Source: Pedobacter sp. AJM
GTDB lineage: Bacteria; Bacteroidota; Bacteroidia; Sphingobacteriales; Sphingobacteriaceae
DNA: 64,000 nt
NCBI RefSeq assembly: GCF_002197755.1
Contig: NZ_NHOT01000003.1
Span: forward strand, 930,001 to 994,000
Direction: 5' to 3'
Below, piece after piece: positions 1 to 8,480 of the stretch. The position numbers were made by a program, and so were the translations under genes. Positions within the stretch are counted from its first letter, which is position 1. Each line of letters begins with the position of its first letter. Below the pieces are notes generated by a model, which made no database searches, was not told where the DNA came from, and saw nothing but the letters and a program-made list of their open reading frames with translations.

Positions 1-1093
1 CCCGGTACGCTTTTCCTTTAATGATTTCTTTTCGTTTGGATGATTCTGCATCAACCCGGGTTTCATGAATGTTAGCGGCTACTTCAAAATGAAAATCCTT
101 ATCTTTTTTAGATTGATAAATGAACACATCATCGCCGTCAGCCGTGGCATAATCATAAGGTCCGCGGGCACTCATGAGTTTTACGAAAACAGGCAGGCAT
201 TCAAAAAAGACAAAAAGCAGGCCGATAAAAGTTACTGCGGTGGCGGTATTGTTATCCCGCGTGCCGTCTACATTAAATTTTAATTGTCCCAGGGCCCAGT
301 TCCGATCAGCAAAACCCGCCAGATTAGCCAAACTATCCAGTTGCTTTTTGGTATACAGTTTTTCGGTAAACAAGCCGTCAAATGCCTTGCGCTTATCTAC
401 AAATGATTCCGATTTATTGATATTTGACCGTAATGAATCAAGCTCTACCTCCCGCTGCTTAATTTCTGCCTCTTTACGTTTTGCATAAGGTCCGTAGCCC
501 ATCACACCAGAAGTTTCTGTTGTTTTATTGCCAAAAATTTCGAAATTTAATTTCTGCCGGTCAGCCTTGATTCCTTTTTCCAGTGAATCACGTGTGGCTT
601 TCTGCTGCTTGAGCCGTCCAAATTCAACCTGGTATTTATTTTCAAAAGCTTTATTTAAGGTGTCAATTTTAGATCGTTGCCCATTCAGGTAACTAACTTT
701 TAAGCGTTCTTTTATTTCCTTATCAAAAATTTTAAGCTCAATGGGTCTGGAAATAACCACCCCGATCATGATCGCCAGTAAAATACGAGGTGTTGCCTGT
801 AAAAGCTGCTTGCCTGTGCCGGCACTTTTGTTAAGGCTTGATACGATATACCGATCCATGTTAAAAATAGCCGCACCCCATAAAAACCCAAATATCAGCG
901 CAAAAACAACGGCTAAGTCATCGCCTTTAAAAACAAAGTACATGGCGTAGCCACCAGATAAGGCAGCAAATAATCCTGTAAAAAAGATAGTGGCACCAAT
1001 GCCTGTATATTTATTTTGCTCAGATGGATACTTTTCCAGTGTTGGGATATGCGCACCAGAACAAAACCAAAAGAAACGATTCAGCTTGTCCAT
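1..1093 (-). CDS. DUF4407 domain membrane protein (C-terminus cut by window edge)
   Basis: An open frame runs on the minus strand from an ATG at 1093 to the window edge without a stop, giving 364 visible codons. The N-terminus (MDKLNRFFWFCSG) is followed by three predicted membrane segments in the first ~120 residues. Then comes a ~150-residue charged helical, coiled-coil-like stretch rich in K, E and R, and a fourth membrane segment near residues 285-306. This matches the DUF4407 layout common in Bacteroidota and actinobacteria. The function is unknown. The gene is monocistronic as far as can be seen and is divergent from the rhodanese gene. Family call fairly sure; role not known. Confidence 0.8.
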   Translation of the reverse strand, partial: MDKLNRFFWFCSGAHIPTLEKYPSEQNKYTGIGATIFFTGLFAALSGGYAMYFVFKGDDLAVVFALIFGFLWGAAIFNMDRYIVSSLNKSAGTGKQLLQATPRILLAIMIGVVISRPIELKIFDKEIKERLKVSYLNGQRSKIDTLNKAFENKYQVEFGRLKQQKATRDSLEKGIKADRQKLNFEIFGNKTTETSGVMGYGPYAKRKEAEIKQREVELDSLRSNINKSESFVDKRKAFDGLFTEKLYTKKQLDSLANLAGFADRNWALGQLKFNVDGTRDNNTATAVTFIGLLFVFFECLPVFVKLMSARGPYDYATADGDDVFIYQSKKDKDFHFEVAANIHETRVDAESSKRKEIIKGKAYR

Positions 1094-1190
1094 TTTATTT
1101 TATAGTTAAACGCCTAAGGGTTAAAGTTGTTACAGACCAACATCAGATTATGTGGTATTTTTTTGATGTTAACCGTAAAATTGAATTCCC

Positions 1191-1198
1191 TATATTTG
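1191..1198 (+). promoter_or_regulatory. Bacteroidota-type -10 box (TATATTTG) for the rhodanese gene
   Basis: TATATTTG matches the TAnnTTTG consensus used by the Bacteroidota primary sigma factor. A TTTG at 1162-1165 is a possible upstream element, although the 25-bp spacer is slightly long. Transcription would start near 1203, leaving about 15 nt before the ATG at 1218. Confidence 0.5.
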
Positions 1199-1217
1199 CA
1201 TAAACACAAAAATCAAA

Positions 1218-1535
1218 ATGAAAGAAATATCGGTACAAGAACTAAAAGAGAAAATCGACAATAAAGAAGATTTTCAATTAATCGATGTTCGTGAAACATT
1301 CGAATATGAAGTTTCCAACCTGGATGGTGAAAATATTCCACTAGGCGGAATTTTAATTGAGGCTGATAAGGTTTCGAAAGATAAACCGGTAATTATTCAA
1401 TGCCGCAGCGGAAAAAGAAGTGCAGCCGCAGTGATGCAATTGGAAGCGCAATACGGTTATGAAAATTTGTATAACCTAAAAGGTGGGATTTTGGCCTGGC
1501 AAGAGGCTTTTGATCCAAATATGCCTGTATATTAA
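1218..1535 (+). CDS. rhodanese-like domain protein
   Basis: This 105-residue single-domain rhodanese has the usual IDVRE segment (residues 22-26) and an active-site loop CRSGKRS with Cys62. Single-domain rhodaneses carry sulfur as a cysteine persulfide (thiosulfate or persulfide sulfurtransferase, or sulfur relay). There is no signal peptide, so it should be cytoplasmic. The catalytic Cys is present, so it is likely active. The physiological sulfur donor and acceptor cannot be read from the context. Confidence 0.9.
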   Translation: MKEISVQELKEKIDNKEDFQLIDVRETFEYEVSNLDGENIPLGGILIEADKVSKDKPVIIQCRSGKRSAAAVMQLEAQYGYENLYNLKGGILAWQEAFDPNMPVY

Positions 1536-1539
1536 AATA

Positions 1540-1650
1540 ATGAGTGAATTTTGAATGAGTGAATGAAGCAATCGCTGGGCAACTCGATCATTCTTTCATT
1601 CAAAATTCACTCATTTCCTCATTCAAAATTCAATCATTTCCTCATTCAAT
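1540..1650. repeat. intergenic inverted and direct repeats
   Basis: A perfect 19-bp inverted repeat (1540-1558 with 1596-1614, arm ATGAGTGAATTTTGAATGA) is followed by a further near-copy of the second arm at 1619-1637 and a partial one from 1642. It lies between the rhodanese stop and the small membrane gene. It could form a long AU-rich hairpin behind the rhodanese mRNA. No IS end or transposase remnant was recognised. Confidence 0.6.
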
Positions 1651-1660
1651 CCTTTACACT

Positions 1661-1858
1661 GTGGGTAAAAAATTCGCACTAAATATATTTTATAATCTGG
1701 CCATCATCCTTTCCATTTTTGGTTTAGTATGGTGTTACAATAATGCCAAATACCTCCCTGCGGGATTTTTAGTAGGTGTAGTTTGCTGTTTATTTTATTT
1801 TAAATATCAGTTAACCAAAGACATTCGAAAATCTTTTAAAGAAAAAGATCCGAAGTAA
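1661..1858 (+). CDS. small two-helix membrane protein (DUF6358-like)
   Basis: This is a 65-residue protein starting at GTG 1661 (GKKFALNIFYN...). It has two hydrophobic segments separated by a short turn and a basic C-terminus (DIRKSFKEKDPK). The open frame extends upstream to a GTG at 1559, but that part is made of the repeat cluster, so the 1661 start is preferred. It resembles small Sphingobacteriaceae membrane proteins that I remember as DUF6358; that name is from memory. Its 3' end overlaps the convergent epimerase gene by 23 bp. Function unknown. Confidence 0.6.
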   Translation: MGKKFALNIFYNLAIILSIFGLVWCYNNAKYLPAGFLVGVVCCLFYFKYQLTKDIRKSFKEKDPK

Positions 1859-2873
1859 CCCCCTGTAAGCCCAAGCCTGGCATATGCGTTAAAGTATACT
1901 TTCCCTTTTCAAAATCTGGGTCAGTAAATGGATTATTTTTGGTTAACCAGGGGCCATCTAAATCTGCCCAGTTACAAAGTGGTGCCAGGGCAGCGGCGGC
2001 CAATGTGGCGCAACTGGTTTCACTCATGCAGCCAATTAACACTTTCATTCCGAAAGTACGGGCTTTCAAAATCATTTGATGGCCTTCATACATCCCACAA
2101 CTTTTCATCAGTTTAACATTGATGCCATGATAAGCTCCCTTCAGTTTATCCATATCGCTTAAACGCTGTACCGCTTCATCTGCAAGTAAGGGAATCGGGC
2201 TGCGCGCTGTTAACCAGGCATTTCCATCAGGATCATTTTTATCCATAGGCTGTTCAATTAACACCACCCCCTGTTGATGAAGCCAATAAATCAGATCAAT
2301 GGCTTTAATCCGGTCAGTCCAGCCTTGGTTGGCATCAACGTAAAGGGGAACATCTGTCATGCTCCTGATGGTTTGAATAATTTCCCGGTCATTATCCCGT
2401 CCCAGTTTTACTTTAATGACTTTAAACCGTGCAGCATCTTTTAACTTTTCACGAATGACCTCGGGCGTGTCAATCCCGATGGTGTAAGAAGTTACCGGCA
2501 TTTTTAATGGATCTGCACCATATATTTCATAACAGGGCTTATTTAAAATCTTCCCGTTAATATCATTCAAGGCAATATCAATGGCGGCTTTAATAGCTGG
2601 CTGACCAGGTGCTACTTGGTCCAGATAATGAATAATCTCCTCAAAATTAAAAGGATGTGTAAACTGGCTCAGATCTACCTTTTTCAGAAAAGCCTGTGCC
2701 GTTTCATCACTTTCGCCCATATAAGGCACCATAGATGCTTCTCCATATCCCACCATTTCACCATAATTAATTTTCAACAGCATGATGGGGGTGCTGGTAC
2801 GTGTAAATTTGGAGATCGAAAAAGGATATTTTAATTCTAATTCAAAAGGCTTGTAACTAATCTTCATGATCAA
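1836..2873 (-). CDS. dipeptide epimerase (L-Ala-D/L-Glu epimerase type, enolase superfamily)
   Basis: This 345-residue protein has the muconate-lactonizing-type barrel motifs: KVK (K154, K156), a DANQGW segment (D180), EQP (E207), ADEA (D232) and K254 in NVKLMK. The two lysines on opposite faces and the D/E/D metal ligands fit racemases and epimerases of dipeptides. These recycle murein tripeptide or convert L-Ala-D-Glu. The start may be the first Met or Met3. It stands alone on the minus strand. Substrate specificity is inferred from family resemblance; other N-acyl or dipeptide epimerases are possible. Confidence 0.82.
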   Translation of the reverse strand: MIMKISYKPFELELKYPFSISKFTRTSTPIMLLKINYGEMVGYGEASMVPYMGESDETAQAFLKKVDLSQFTHPFNFEEIIHYLDQVAPGQPAIKAAIDIALNDINGKILNKPCYEIYGADPLKMPVTSYTIGIDTPEVIREKLKDAARFKVIKVKLGRDNDREIIQTIRSMTDVPLYVDANQGWTDRIKAIDLIYWLHQQGVVLIEQPMDKNDPDGNAWLTARSPIPLLADEAVQRLSDMDKLKGAYHGINVKLMKSCGMYEGHQMILKARTFGMKVLIGCMSETSCATLAAAALAPLCNWADLDGPWLTKNNPFTDPDFEKGKYTLTHMPGLGLQGVTSDLFL

Positions 2874-2975
2874 TCGTCTTCTTAATATATGACTGGAAAT
2901 TTATCATTAAAATCTAATCATAGGATGAATAAACATTTGATTATATTCATCCAATAACTACTCAATGCGCTGTTT

Positions 2976-4112
2976 ATGAAAAACCTTTCAAGATTACGGT
3001 ATTTTATTTATTTATCCATCATCATTGTGGGTGGATGTACCACTGGAAAAAATGCCTTGCAAAAGGGCGATTATGATGCATCAGTTGCTAAAGCAGTTGG
3101 CAGATTACAAAATTCGCCCAAAAACAGCGAAGCCATGCAGGTATTAAAAACAGCCTATGAGCTGGCACTACAGGATCACCTCCGGAAAATTAATGAGGCT
3201 AAGCTATCCAATGATTTATTCAGATGGGAATCGGTAATGTATGATTACCAGAAAATCAACCAGCTGTCAGATGACATTTATACCTGCCCTGCTTGTTTGG
3301 TTATTATTCCTGCACCGGCAAAATACGTAAAAGAACTTGCCGATAGCCGTTATAATGCCGCGGCTGCCCGTTACAATTCTGGTATGGGTTACCTGAATGA
3401 AAACAATCGCCTCTCGGCTAAAAAAGCTTATTACGAATTTGAGAAAGTGCAAAACCTTCAACCCGGTTATAAAGATGTTAAAACGAAACTGGATGATGCT
3501 TATTGGGCGGCAGTTACCCGTGTGGTCGTTCAGCCAATCATCGTGAACAGGGGGCCATATCAGCTAAGTGGAGATTATTTCCAGCAACAAATCAATCAGT
3601 TCATGAGCAGTTATGCCCGCAATAAATTTGTGCTCTTTTATCCTGAAGAGCAGGCTACCAATGAAAAAATTGTTCCTGATCAGGTATTAAGTTTAAATTT
3701 TGATGATTTTGTGGTAGGCCAAACCTATGTAAAAGAAAGGGTAGAAAAACTGAAACGCGACAGTGTGATCATTGGCGAAACGAGAGATAAAAAACCTGTA
3801 TACGGAACGGTAACTGCAACCTTAAGTATTTTTGAAAAAAGTATTTCCTCTTCAGGCTTATTGGATATGACCATTACAGATTGGCAGAGCCGGAAAATTA
3901 TTAAACAGCAAAAATTTCCAGGCACTTTTGTCTGGAGAGACAGTTGGGCAAGTTATCAGGGCGATGATCGTGCACTGAATAAAAACCAATTGGCCATGAC
4001 CAGAAGAAAAGAGATTCTTCCACCACCACCTGCAGCCTTATTTTTAGAATTTACCAAACCGATTTATAATCAACTGGTGGAGAATATCAGTTATTTTTAC
4101 AATAATTATTAA
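2976..4112 (+). CDS. lipoprotein with TPR-like helical repeats, unknown function
   Basis: This is a 378-residue protein with a lipoprotein signal peptide ending in the lipobox VGGC. The N-terminal half has helical repeat character (KGDYDASVAKAVGRLQ; ALQDHLRKINEAK) reminiscent of TPR units. The C-terminal part is mixed alpha/beta. Such proteins occur across Sphingobacteria without assigned roles. It is probably anchored in the periplasm or outer membrane. No operon partner is visible (about 220 bp to the next gene). Confidence 0.72.
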   Translation: MKNLSRLRYFIYLSIIIVGGCTTGKNALQKGDYDASVAKAVGRLQNSPKNSEAMQVLKTAYELALQDHLRKINEAKLSNDLFRWESVMYDYQKINQLSDDIYTCPACLVIIPAPAKYVKELADSRYNAAAARYNSGMGYLNENNRLSAKKAYYEFEKVQNLQPGYKDVKTKLDDAYWAAVTRVVVQPIIVNRGPYQLSGDYFQQQINQFMSSYARNKFVLFYPEEQATNEKIVPDQVLSLNFDDFVVGQTYVKERVEKLKRDSVIIGETRDKKPVYGTVTATLSIFEKSISSSGLLDMTITDWQSRKIIKQQKFPGTFVWRDSWASYQGDDRALNKNQLAMTRRKEILPPPPAALFLEFTKPIYNQLVENISYFYNNY

Positions 4113-4350
4113 GGCTATTTGTAATCACCGGTCAGCTTTCCATCATATGCAGATGCTTCATAACTCAGCATGGCTCGAATTACACTAGTCATGCTCTCGC
4201 ACATCCTCCTAAACTTGATTCAGCATCTTTTCCAAATTACACAAAAGCGTGTTAAGACCATTCCATAGTTAGCAAATCACTTCGTAATCGCAGCGTTAAA
4301 ATAAAACATCTTCCATAAGCCCTAAAAATATAATGTCTAATATTGTAGCG

Positions 4351-5316
4351 ATGAATACTGGCTTATACAATCCCTTCCAACATTTTGATTTTTTATACAA
4401 GAAATGCTTTTTAAGTGGCAGCACTTTCAACTCACCTGTTATTCAGCTGCCCCTTATTCCAAAATGGTTGCTGGCACAGGCTGGCTTAACCGGCGAGGAG
4501 CAGATTCAATTTTTGGATGAAAGTATCCGTTCTTACAATACACTGGTTATTCCGGCAAATAGTGAAGTGAATGAGCAATTCTTAATCCCGCTTGAACATA
4601 AAATAGAACAGGCTTTTGCAAAGGGTTATGCCGGCGTTTCCACCTTAACTGAGCTGGAAATATTCAACTGGGTTGGTAAGTTTTTATATGGTTTTGTATA
4701 CATCGAAATGCATGCTGCCTTGCGAAAGGAAATGACTGCAGATGGTTTAAATATGTCGCAATCACTGATGATGAAGTTTGCCAACCTCAATTTTATGTTG
4801 CAAAACCTATACACCAGCATAGCGTTTGAAGATTTTACGCCATGGTCAATCACCGTGGTAAAACTTGAAAATAAAGAAACCCCCTTTAGCTTCCGCGATG
4901 AGATCAATACCCTTACTTTCTCGCTAAAGTTTAAAGATTTTGGCATTGTGGCCTGCCTGCAGGATAACGGCACGAACAAACGTTTCCACCAGGAAATTAT
5001 TAATGAAATCAGCGACAAAGCTTTAACGGCCGAACAATTTGAAGAATTAACCGCCCGTTTTTATTATTCAGCTTATCTCTTTAACCGTTTGCCGGAATAC
5101 ACCATTATGCCGGTGGAGGGTACCACCTACTTTGAAGCCATGCCACTACGCGGAAACATGAGCAAACCCTTGTTTGATGTTTGGCAGCACAAGGTTTATG
5201 CCCAAGTGCTGGAAAACTTCTGGAAACCCTGGGGTTATGTGCAGTTTGAAATTATCAAAGACCCCAATAATCCCATGAGCTTTTTCGAAAACCCTTGTTT
5301 ACCTACCGCCGGATAG
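4351..5316 (+). CDS. conserved hypothetical protein
   Basis: The frame is open from an ATG at 4333. I chose the second in-frame ATG at 4351 (MNTGLYNPFQ), giving 321 residues, although the earlier start is possible. The protein is soluble, with no signal peptide or membrane segment, and moderately rich in aromatic residues (FNWVGKFLYGFVYIEMH; FWKPWGYVQF). I do not recognise a domain. Its stop overlaps the convergent rhomboid gene by 18 bp. Its codon use resembles that of its neighbours, so it is very likely a real gene. Confidence 0.7.
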   Translation: MNTGLYNPFQHFDFLYKKCFLSGSTFNSPVIQLPLIPKWLLAQAGLTGEEQIQFLDESIRSYNTLVIPANSEVNEQFLIPLEHKIEQAFAKGYAGVSTLTELEIFNWVGKFLYGFVYIEMHAALRKEMTADGLNMSQSLMMKFANLNFMLQNLYTSIAFEDFTPWSITVVKLENKETPFSFRDEINTLTFSLKFKDFGIVACLQDNGTNKRFHQEIINEISDKALTAEQFEELTARFYYSAYLFNRLPEYTIMPVEGTTYFEAMPLRGNMSKPLFDVWQHKVYAQVLENFWKPWGYVQFEIIKDPNNPMSFFENPCLPTAG

Positions 5317-5913
5317 CGCAGCAATAAAATGCTGAATGATGCCGGGCACAAAAATTACAGTAAAGATCAATCCGGTTAAGGCCCCAAAAAAGTGTGCATC
5401 ATGGTTAATGTTATCTCTGGAGTTTTTAGAGGCATACATACAATAAACCAGATACAATCCGCCAAAAATTACTGCAGGTATCCCAATCGGAATAAACATA
5501 ATGTAAATTTTAGACATCGGATTATACAAGATATAACTAAAAAGCACCGCACTAATTGCACCCGAAGCACCCAGGCTATTGTAATGAAAATCATCTTTAT
5601 GTTTAAAAACCGTAGGTAAATCACTCAGCACTAAACCTAAAAAATAAAGTAAGCCAAACTGCCAGCTGCCCATCATTTGTTCAAGCGTAAAAGCAAAGGC
5701 ATAAAAGGTAAACATATTAAAAAACAAGTGCATCCAATCGGCATGAATTAAGCCACTTGTTAACAAAGTGAAAACCTTATGACCCTTAGAAACACTATAT
5801 GGATGTAACATAAACTTTCCATACAAACTGTGATCGTAAAAAGCATAAAGGCTGGTAACAAGGGTAAAGACAAAAATGATGGAGGCTACAGGAGCCATGT
5901 TTAAGTATTCCAT
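5299..5913 (-). CDS. rhomboid family intramembrane serine protease
   Basis: This 204-residue protein has about six hydrophobic segments. The catalytic Ser lies in GASGA (Ser117) and the partner His in NHDAHFFGALTG (His174). The HADWMHLFFNMF segment matches the conserved rhomboid H-x-x-x-H-x-x-x-N region. Rhomboids cut transmembrane substrates within the bilayer. The gene begins 5 bp after the stop of the upstream M14 peptidase gene (minus strand), so the two are probably co-transcribed. Confidence 0.9.
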   Translation of the reverse strand: MEYLNMAPVASIIFVFTLVTSLYAFYDHSLYGKFMLHPYSVSKGHKVFTLLTSGLIHADWMHLFFNMFTFYAFAFTLEQMMGSWQFGLLYFLGLVLSDLPTVFKHKDDFHYNSLGASGAISAVLFSYILYNPMSKIYIMFIPIGIPAVIFGGLYLVYCMYASKNSRDNINHDAHFFGALTGLIFTVIFVPGIIQHFIAALSGGR

Positions 5914-5918
5914 TTGGA

Positions 5919-7658
5919 TTATTTTAAATTGAATTTTTCATTTGCCATTAACCTGGCTACCGGATACCGGTTGTGTGTTTTTTCGTAATAATCAGAATTT
6001 TTATAGACAAAATCAAGCTGGGCAGCAGCGTTTTTTGAAAAAGCAGTGTCGGCAGATTTCTTTTCATCTAATTTAGCCTTTAATAATGGATTGCTTTTTA
6101 AAAGTGCTTCAGCTGTGTCTTCAAAAACATAAGCAGAATAATGTTCCTTCATATCCAGAATGGAATCAAAGAAGTTCCAGTTAAAAAAAGAATCTGTAGC
6201 CTGCGGTTCCAGCGTTTCTACAATATACCGGTTATTTTTTTGATTGACGTATATCACCACATCACCAGCATAGTATTGAAGCGTTTGTTTCCTGGGGTTT
6301 ATTTTCACTCCCGTATGCAAATAATGTCCTTCATAAGGCCTTGAACTCGTTTTAACATCTTCAATGTAATAACTTTCTACCTCTACTTTGGCATCGCTTT
6401 TAAGTTCCTGCATCTCCACGCCGTTCAGTTTCAAAAGTGCAATCACTTTGTCCCAGGCTTTAGGGATGATGTAAGCCAGTGGCTTCTGAACAGTAATTGC
6501 GGGTTCATACTTATTCCATTCCTGAATAGTTTTGGTGTAAGGTTTGCTTCTATCATAGAATAATCGGTTAAAGCCACTAACTGCACTTGGTTTTTGCCCG
6601 GCTTCGAAACCTTTAAAAGTGATATTATTCACTTCACTTTTGTTCAACTGCCAGGTTAAAGGAAATTCAAGTTGCCTGCTTACAAACTCATCTGCCCTTT
6701 GCTTGTTTTCCAGAATAAGTTTTGCATCACGCTGAATGATATCAATATAACTTTGAAGTAATTTATAGGTAGCATCAACACGCAAATCATAAGATTTTAA
6801 CATATGTGTTTCTGGCATAAAACCAATTACATTATGCAGTGCAGCATATCCGGTAGAATATCTTGGGGATTCTATAAATCCGGTAATTCCGCTTTCAGGC
6901 GTTTCGCCAATTGAATTTACATAGGGAATCATAGGATAACCTTGTTTGGCCATGGCTCCATACAAACCTGGAACCAAAGTACTGGTTAAGTATCCCGACA
7001 AAATGGTATTCAGCTTATCTTTCTGCGTCGGAATCAGGGTCATTACATATTGATAATCGGCTCCGTTACTGGTGTGGGTATCTACAAAAACCTCCGGCTT
7101 CCAGGTATTAAAAATCAGTTGAAATGCAGCTGAATTTTTAGAATCTGTTTTAATGAAATCACGGTTTAAATCCAGATTCTTCGCATTTCCGCGAAAACCA
7201 TAAGCCAACGGACCATTCTGGTTGGCTCTAGAAGTTGAGGTTCTATTAAAACTCCCATCAATATTATAAAGTGGAATGATACAAATAACCACATCTTTTG
7301 GGAGCTTGTTCCCATTTAATAAATCCCTGCTCAGCATCATAGAAGCATCTATTCCTTCTGGTTCACCCGGATGAATGCCATTATTGATCAAGAGAACCGT
7401 TTTATTGCTTTTTTTAATGTCTACGGGATCAAAAACCTGATCTTTTGACAATACCAGCAGCTGTAAGGGCTGACCAAAATCGGTATTTCCGTAGCTGAAA
7501 AGTTTTGCCTGTGGATACTGATCTGCCAGGTGCTTATAATATGCCAGGGCTTCCGGGTAAGTGGATGTTTGTGTTTTCTGACTTCGTTCAAATGGTGTTT
7601 TTTGTGCGTGGGCAAATAACGTGTAAAACAGCAGGTAAAACACAAAAATATTTTTCAT
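5919..7658 (-). CDS. secreted M14 family zinc carboxypeptidase
   Basis: This 579-residue protein has a signal peptide (cleavage after AHA, near residue 18). The zinc motif HPGEPEG supplies His96 and Glu99. A later VDTHTS segment gives the third zinc ligand and DLNRDF the usual substrate-binding region. M14 enzymes remove C-terminal residues or cleave murein peptides; this subgroup in Bacteroidota is large and mostly uncharacterised. It is exported to the periplasm or outside. It pairs with the rhomboid gene downstream. Confidence 0.87.
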   Translation of the reverse strand: MKNIFVFYLLFYTLFAHAQKTPFERSQKTQTSTYPEALAYYKHLADQYPQAKLFSYGNTDFGQPLQLLVLSKDQVFDPVDIKKSNKTVLLINNGIHPGEPEGIDASMMLSRDLLNGNKLPKDVVICIIPLYNIDGSFNRTSTSRANQNGPLAYGFRGNAKNLDLNRDFIKTDSKNSAAFQLIFNTWKPEVFVDTHTSNGADYQYVMTLIPTQKDKLNTILSGYLTSTLVPGLYGAMAKQGYPMIPYVNSIGETPESGITGFIESPRYSTGYAALHNVIGFMPETHMLKSYDLRVDATYKLLQSYIDIIQRDAKLILENKQRADEFVSRQLEFPLTWQLNKSEVNNITFKGFEAGQKPSAVSGFNRLFYDRSKPYTKTIQEWNKYEPAITVQKPLAYIIPKAWDKVIALLKLNGVEMQELKSDAKVEVESYYIEDVKTSSRPYEGHYLHTGVKINPRKQTLQYYAGDVVIYVNQKNNRYIVETLEPQATDSFFNWNFFDSILDMKEHYSAYVFEDTAEALLKSNPLLKAKLDEKKSADTAFSKNAAAQLDFVYKNSDYYEKTHNRYPVARLMANEKFNLK

Positions 7659-7689
7659 GGAAAAAAGCTGAAAATGTGGTGAAACAAAC

Positions 7690-8421
7690 CTACAAAGTTC
7701 TACGATAAACTCTTGTGTTTCCGAAGAAGCACTTAACCCCTATGCTGTAGGTATTGTACGTATCTGGTGAATAATTTTTAAAATTAACAGATGAATCATC
7801 ATATCCGTCTAAGCCTTCACCAAACGTGAAATTACTTTGAAGATTGAGATTGATGGCAAAACGTGCATAACCGTAACCATCATAGAAATAATAATTATAT
7901 CCTAAATTTAAAGGCACCCAGAGGTTTGTTGTTTTATTTTCTCCGGGAAAGGGTCCGTATCCCGGATCAATAGCAGCCCACATAGGTTTGCGCCGAACAA
8001 TATCGGCGATATTATTCTTAATTGCGCCAACACCAATGCCAACGTAAATTCCCTTAATATTATCAAGGAGCGTGCTTCTTTCAAAGTCGATCAACTCTCC
8101 AAGTGCCATTTTAAAATTGACGCTGAGACTGGTATAGTCATTTAAAAATTGCCGGTTATGCGGATCAGTATGAATATCTCCACCCTGCACTAAACCATAT
8201 TGCCCCTCAAGTCCAAGCGATACAAAAGGAGTAAGGTAATGATTCACTTCTCCATATACTGTATGGCCCCAGCTGCCCTTTAATACATCTGTTTTAGAAT
8301 AGTTTGGTCCGGCACCAAAACCAACAGACCATTTAAAATAATTAGATTGCGCAAAGGAATAATTAATCAGCAGGAAAAATAAAACAGTCAGGGCTGTAGA
8401 CCTGGAGAGCTTGAATATCAT
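7690..8421 (-). CDS. outer-membrane beta-barrel-like protein
   Basis: This 243-residue protein has a clear signal peptide (cleavage near FAQS). The mature part alternates aromatic and glycine-rich strands (YKWSVGFGAGPNY-like start, LNLGYNYYFYDGYGY), as in small outer-membrane barrels. It ends with a short basic tail. It lies 31 bp upstream of the M14 peptidase on the same strand, so the three minus-strand genes may form one unit. No specific function can be assigned. Confidence 0.68.
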   Translation of the reverse strand: MIFKLSRSTALTVLFFLLINYSFAQSNYFKWSVGFGAGPNYSKTDVLKGSWGHTVYGEVNHYLTPFVSLGLEGQYGLVQGGDIHTDPHNRQFLNDYTSLSVNFKMALGELIDFERSTLLDNIKGIYVGIGVGAIKNNIADIVRRKPMWAAIDPGYGPFPGENKTTNLWVPLNLGYNYYFYDGYGYARFAINLNLQSNFTFGEGLDGYDDSSVNFKNYSPDTYNTYSIGVKCFFGNTRVYRRTL

Positions 8422-8468
8422 GGTGTTTTTTTACAAAAATAATATGTTTATTGAATATTTATAACATT

Positions 8469-8476
8469 TACCTTTG
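8469..8476 (+). promoter_or_regulatory. -10 box (TACCTTTG) next to the pepT start
   Basis: TACCTTTG is a full match to TAnnTTTG and ends only 4 bp before the ATG at 8481. If functional, transcription would start at or within a few bases of the start codon, giving a nearly leaderless mRNA. No well-placed -33 TTG was found. Confidence 0.4.
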
Positions 8477-8480
8477 AATT

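Noticed and set aside
1094..1190. TTACGG half-site upstream of the DUF4407 gene
   Set aside because: There is only one half of the palindrome and no -10 box at the shared spacing, so it was not added to the regulon.
1559..1660. N-terminal extension of the small membrane protein from a GTG at 1559
   Set aside because: The extension is encoded by the repeat cluster; the hydrophobic protein starts naturally at 1661.
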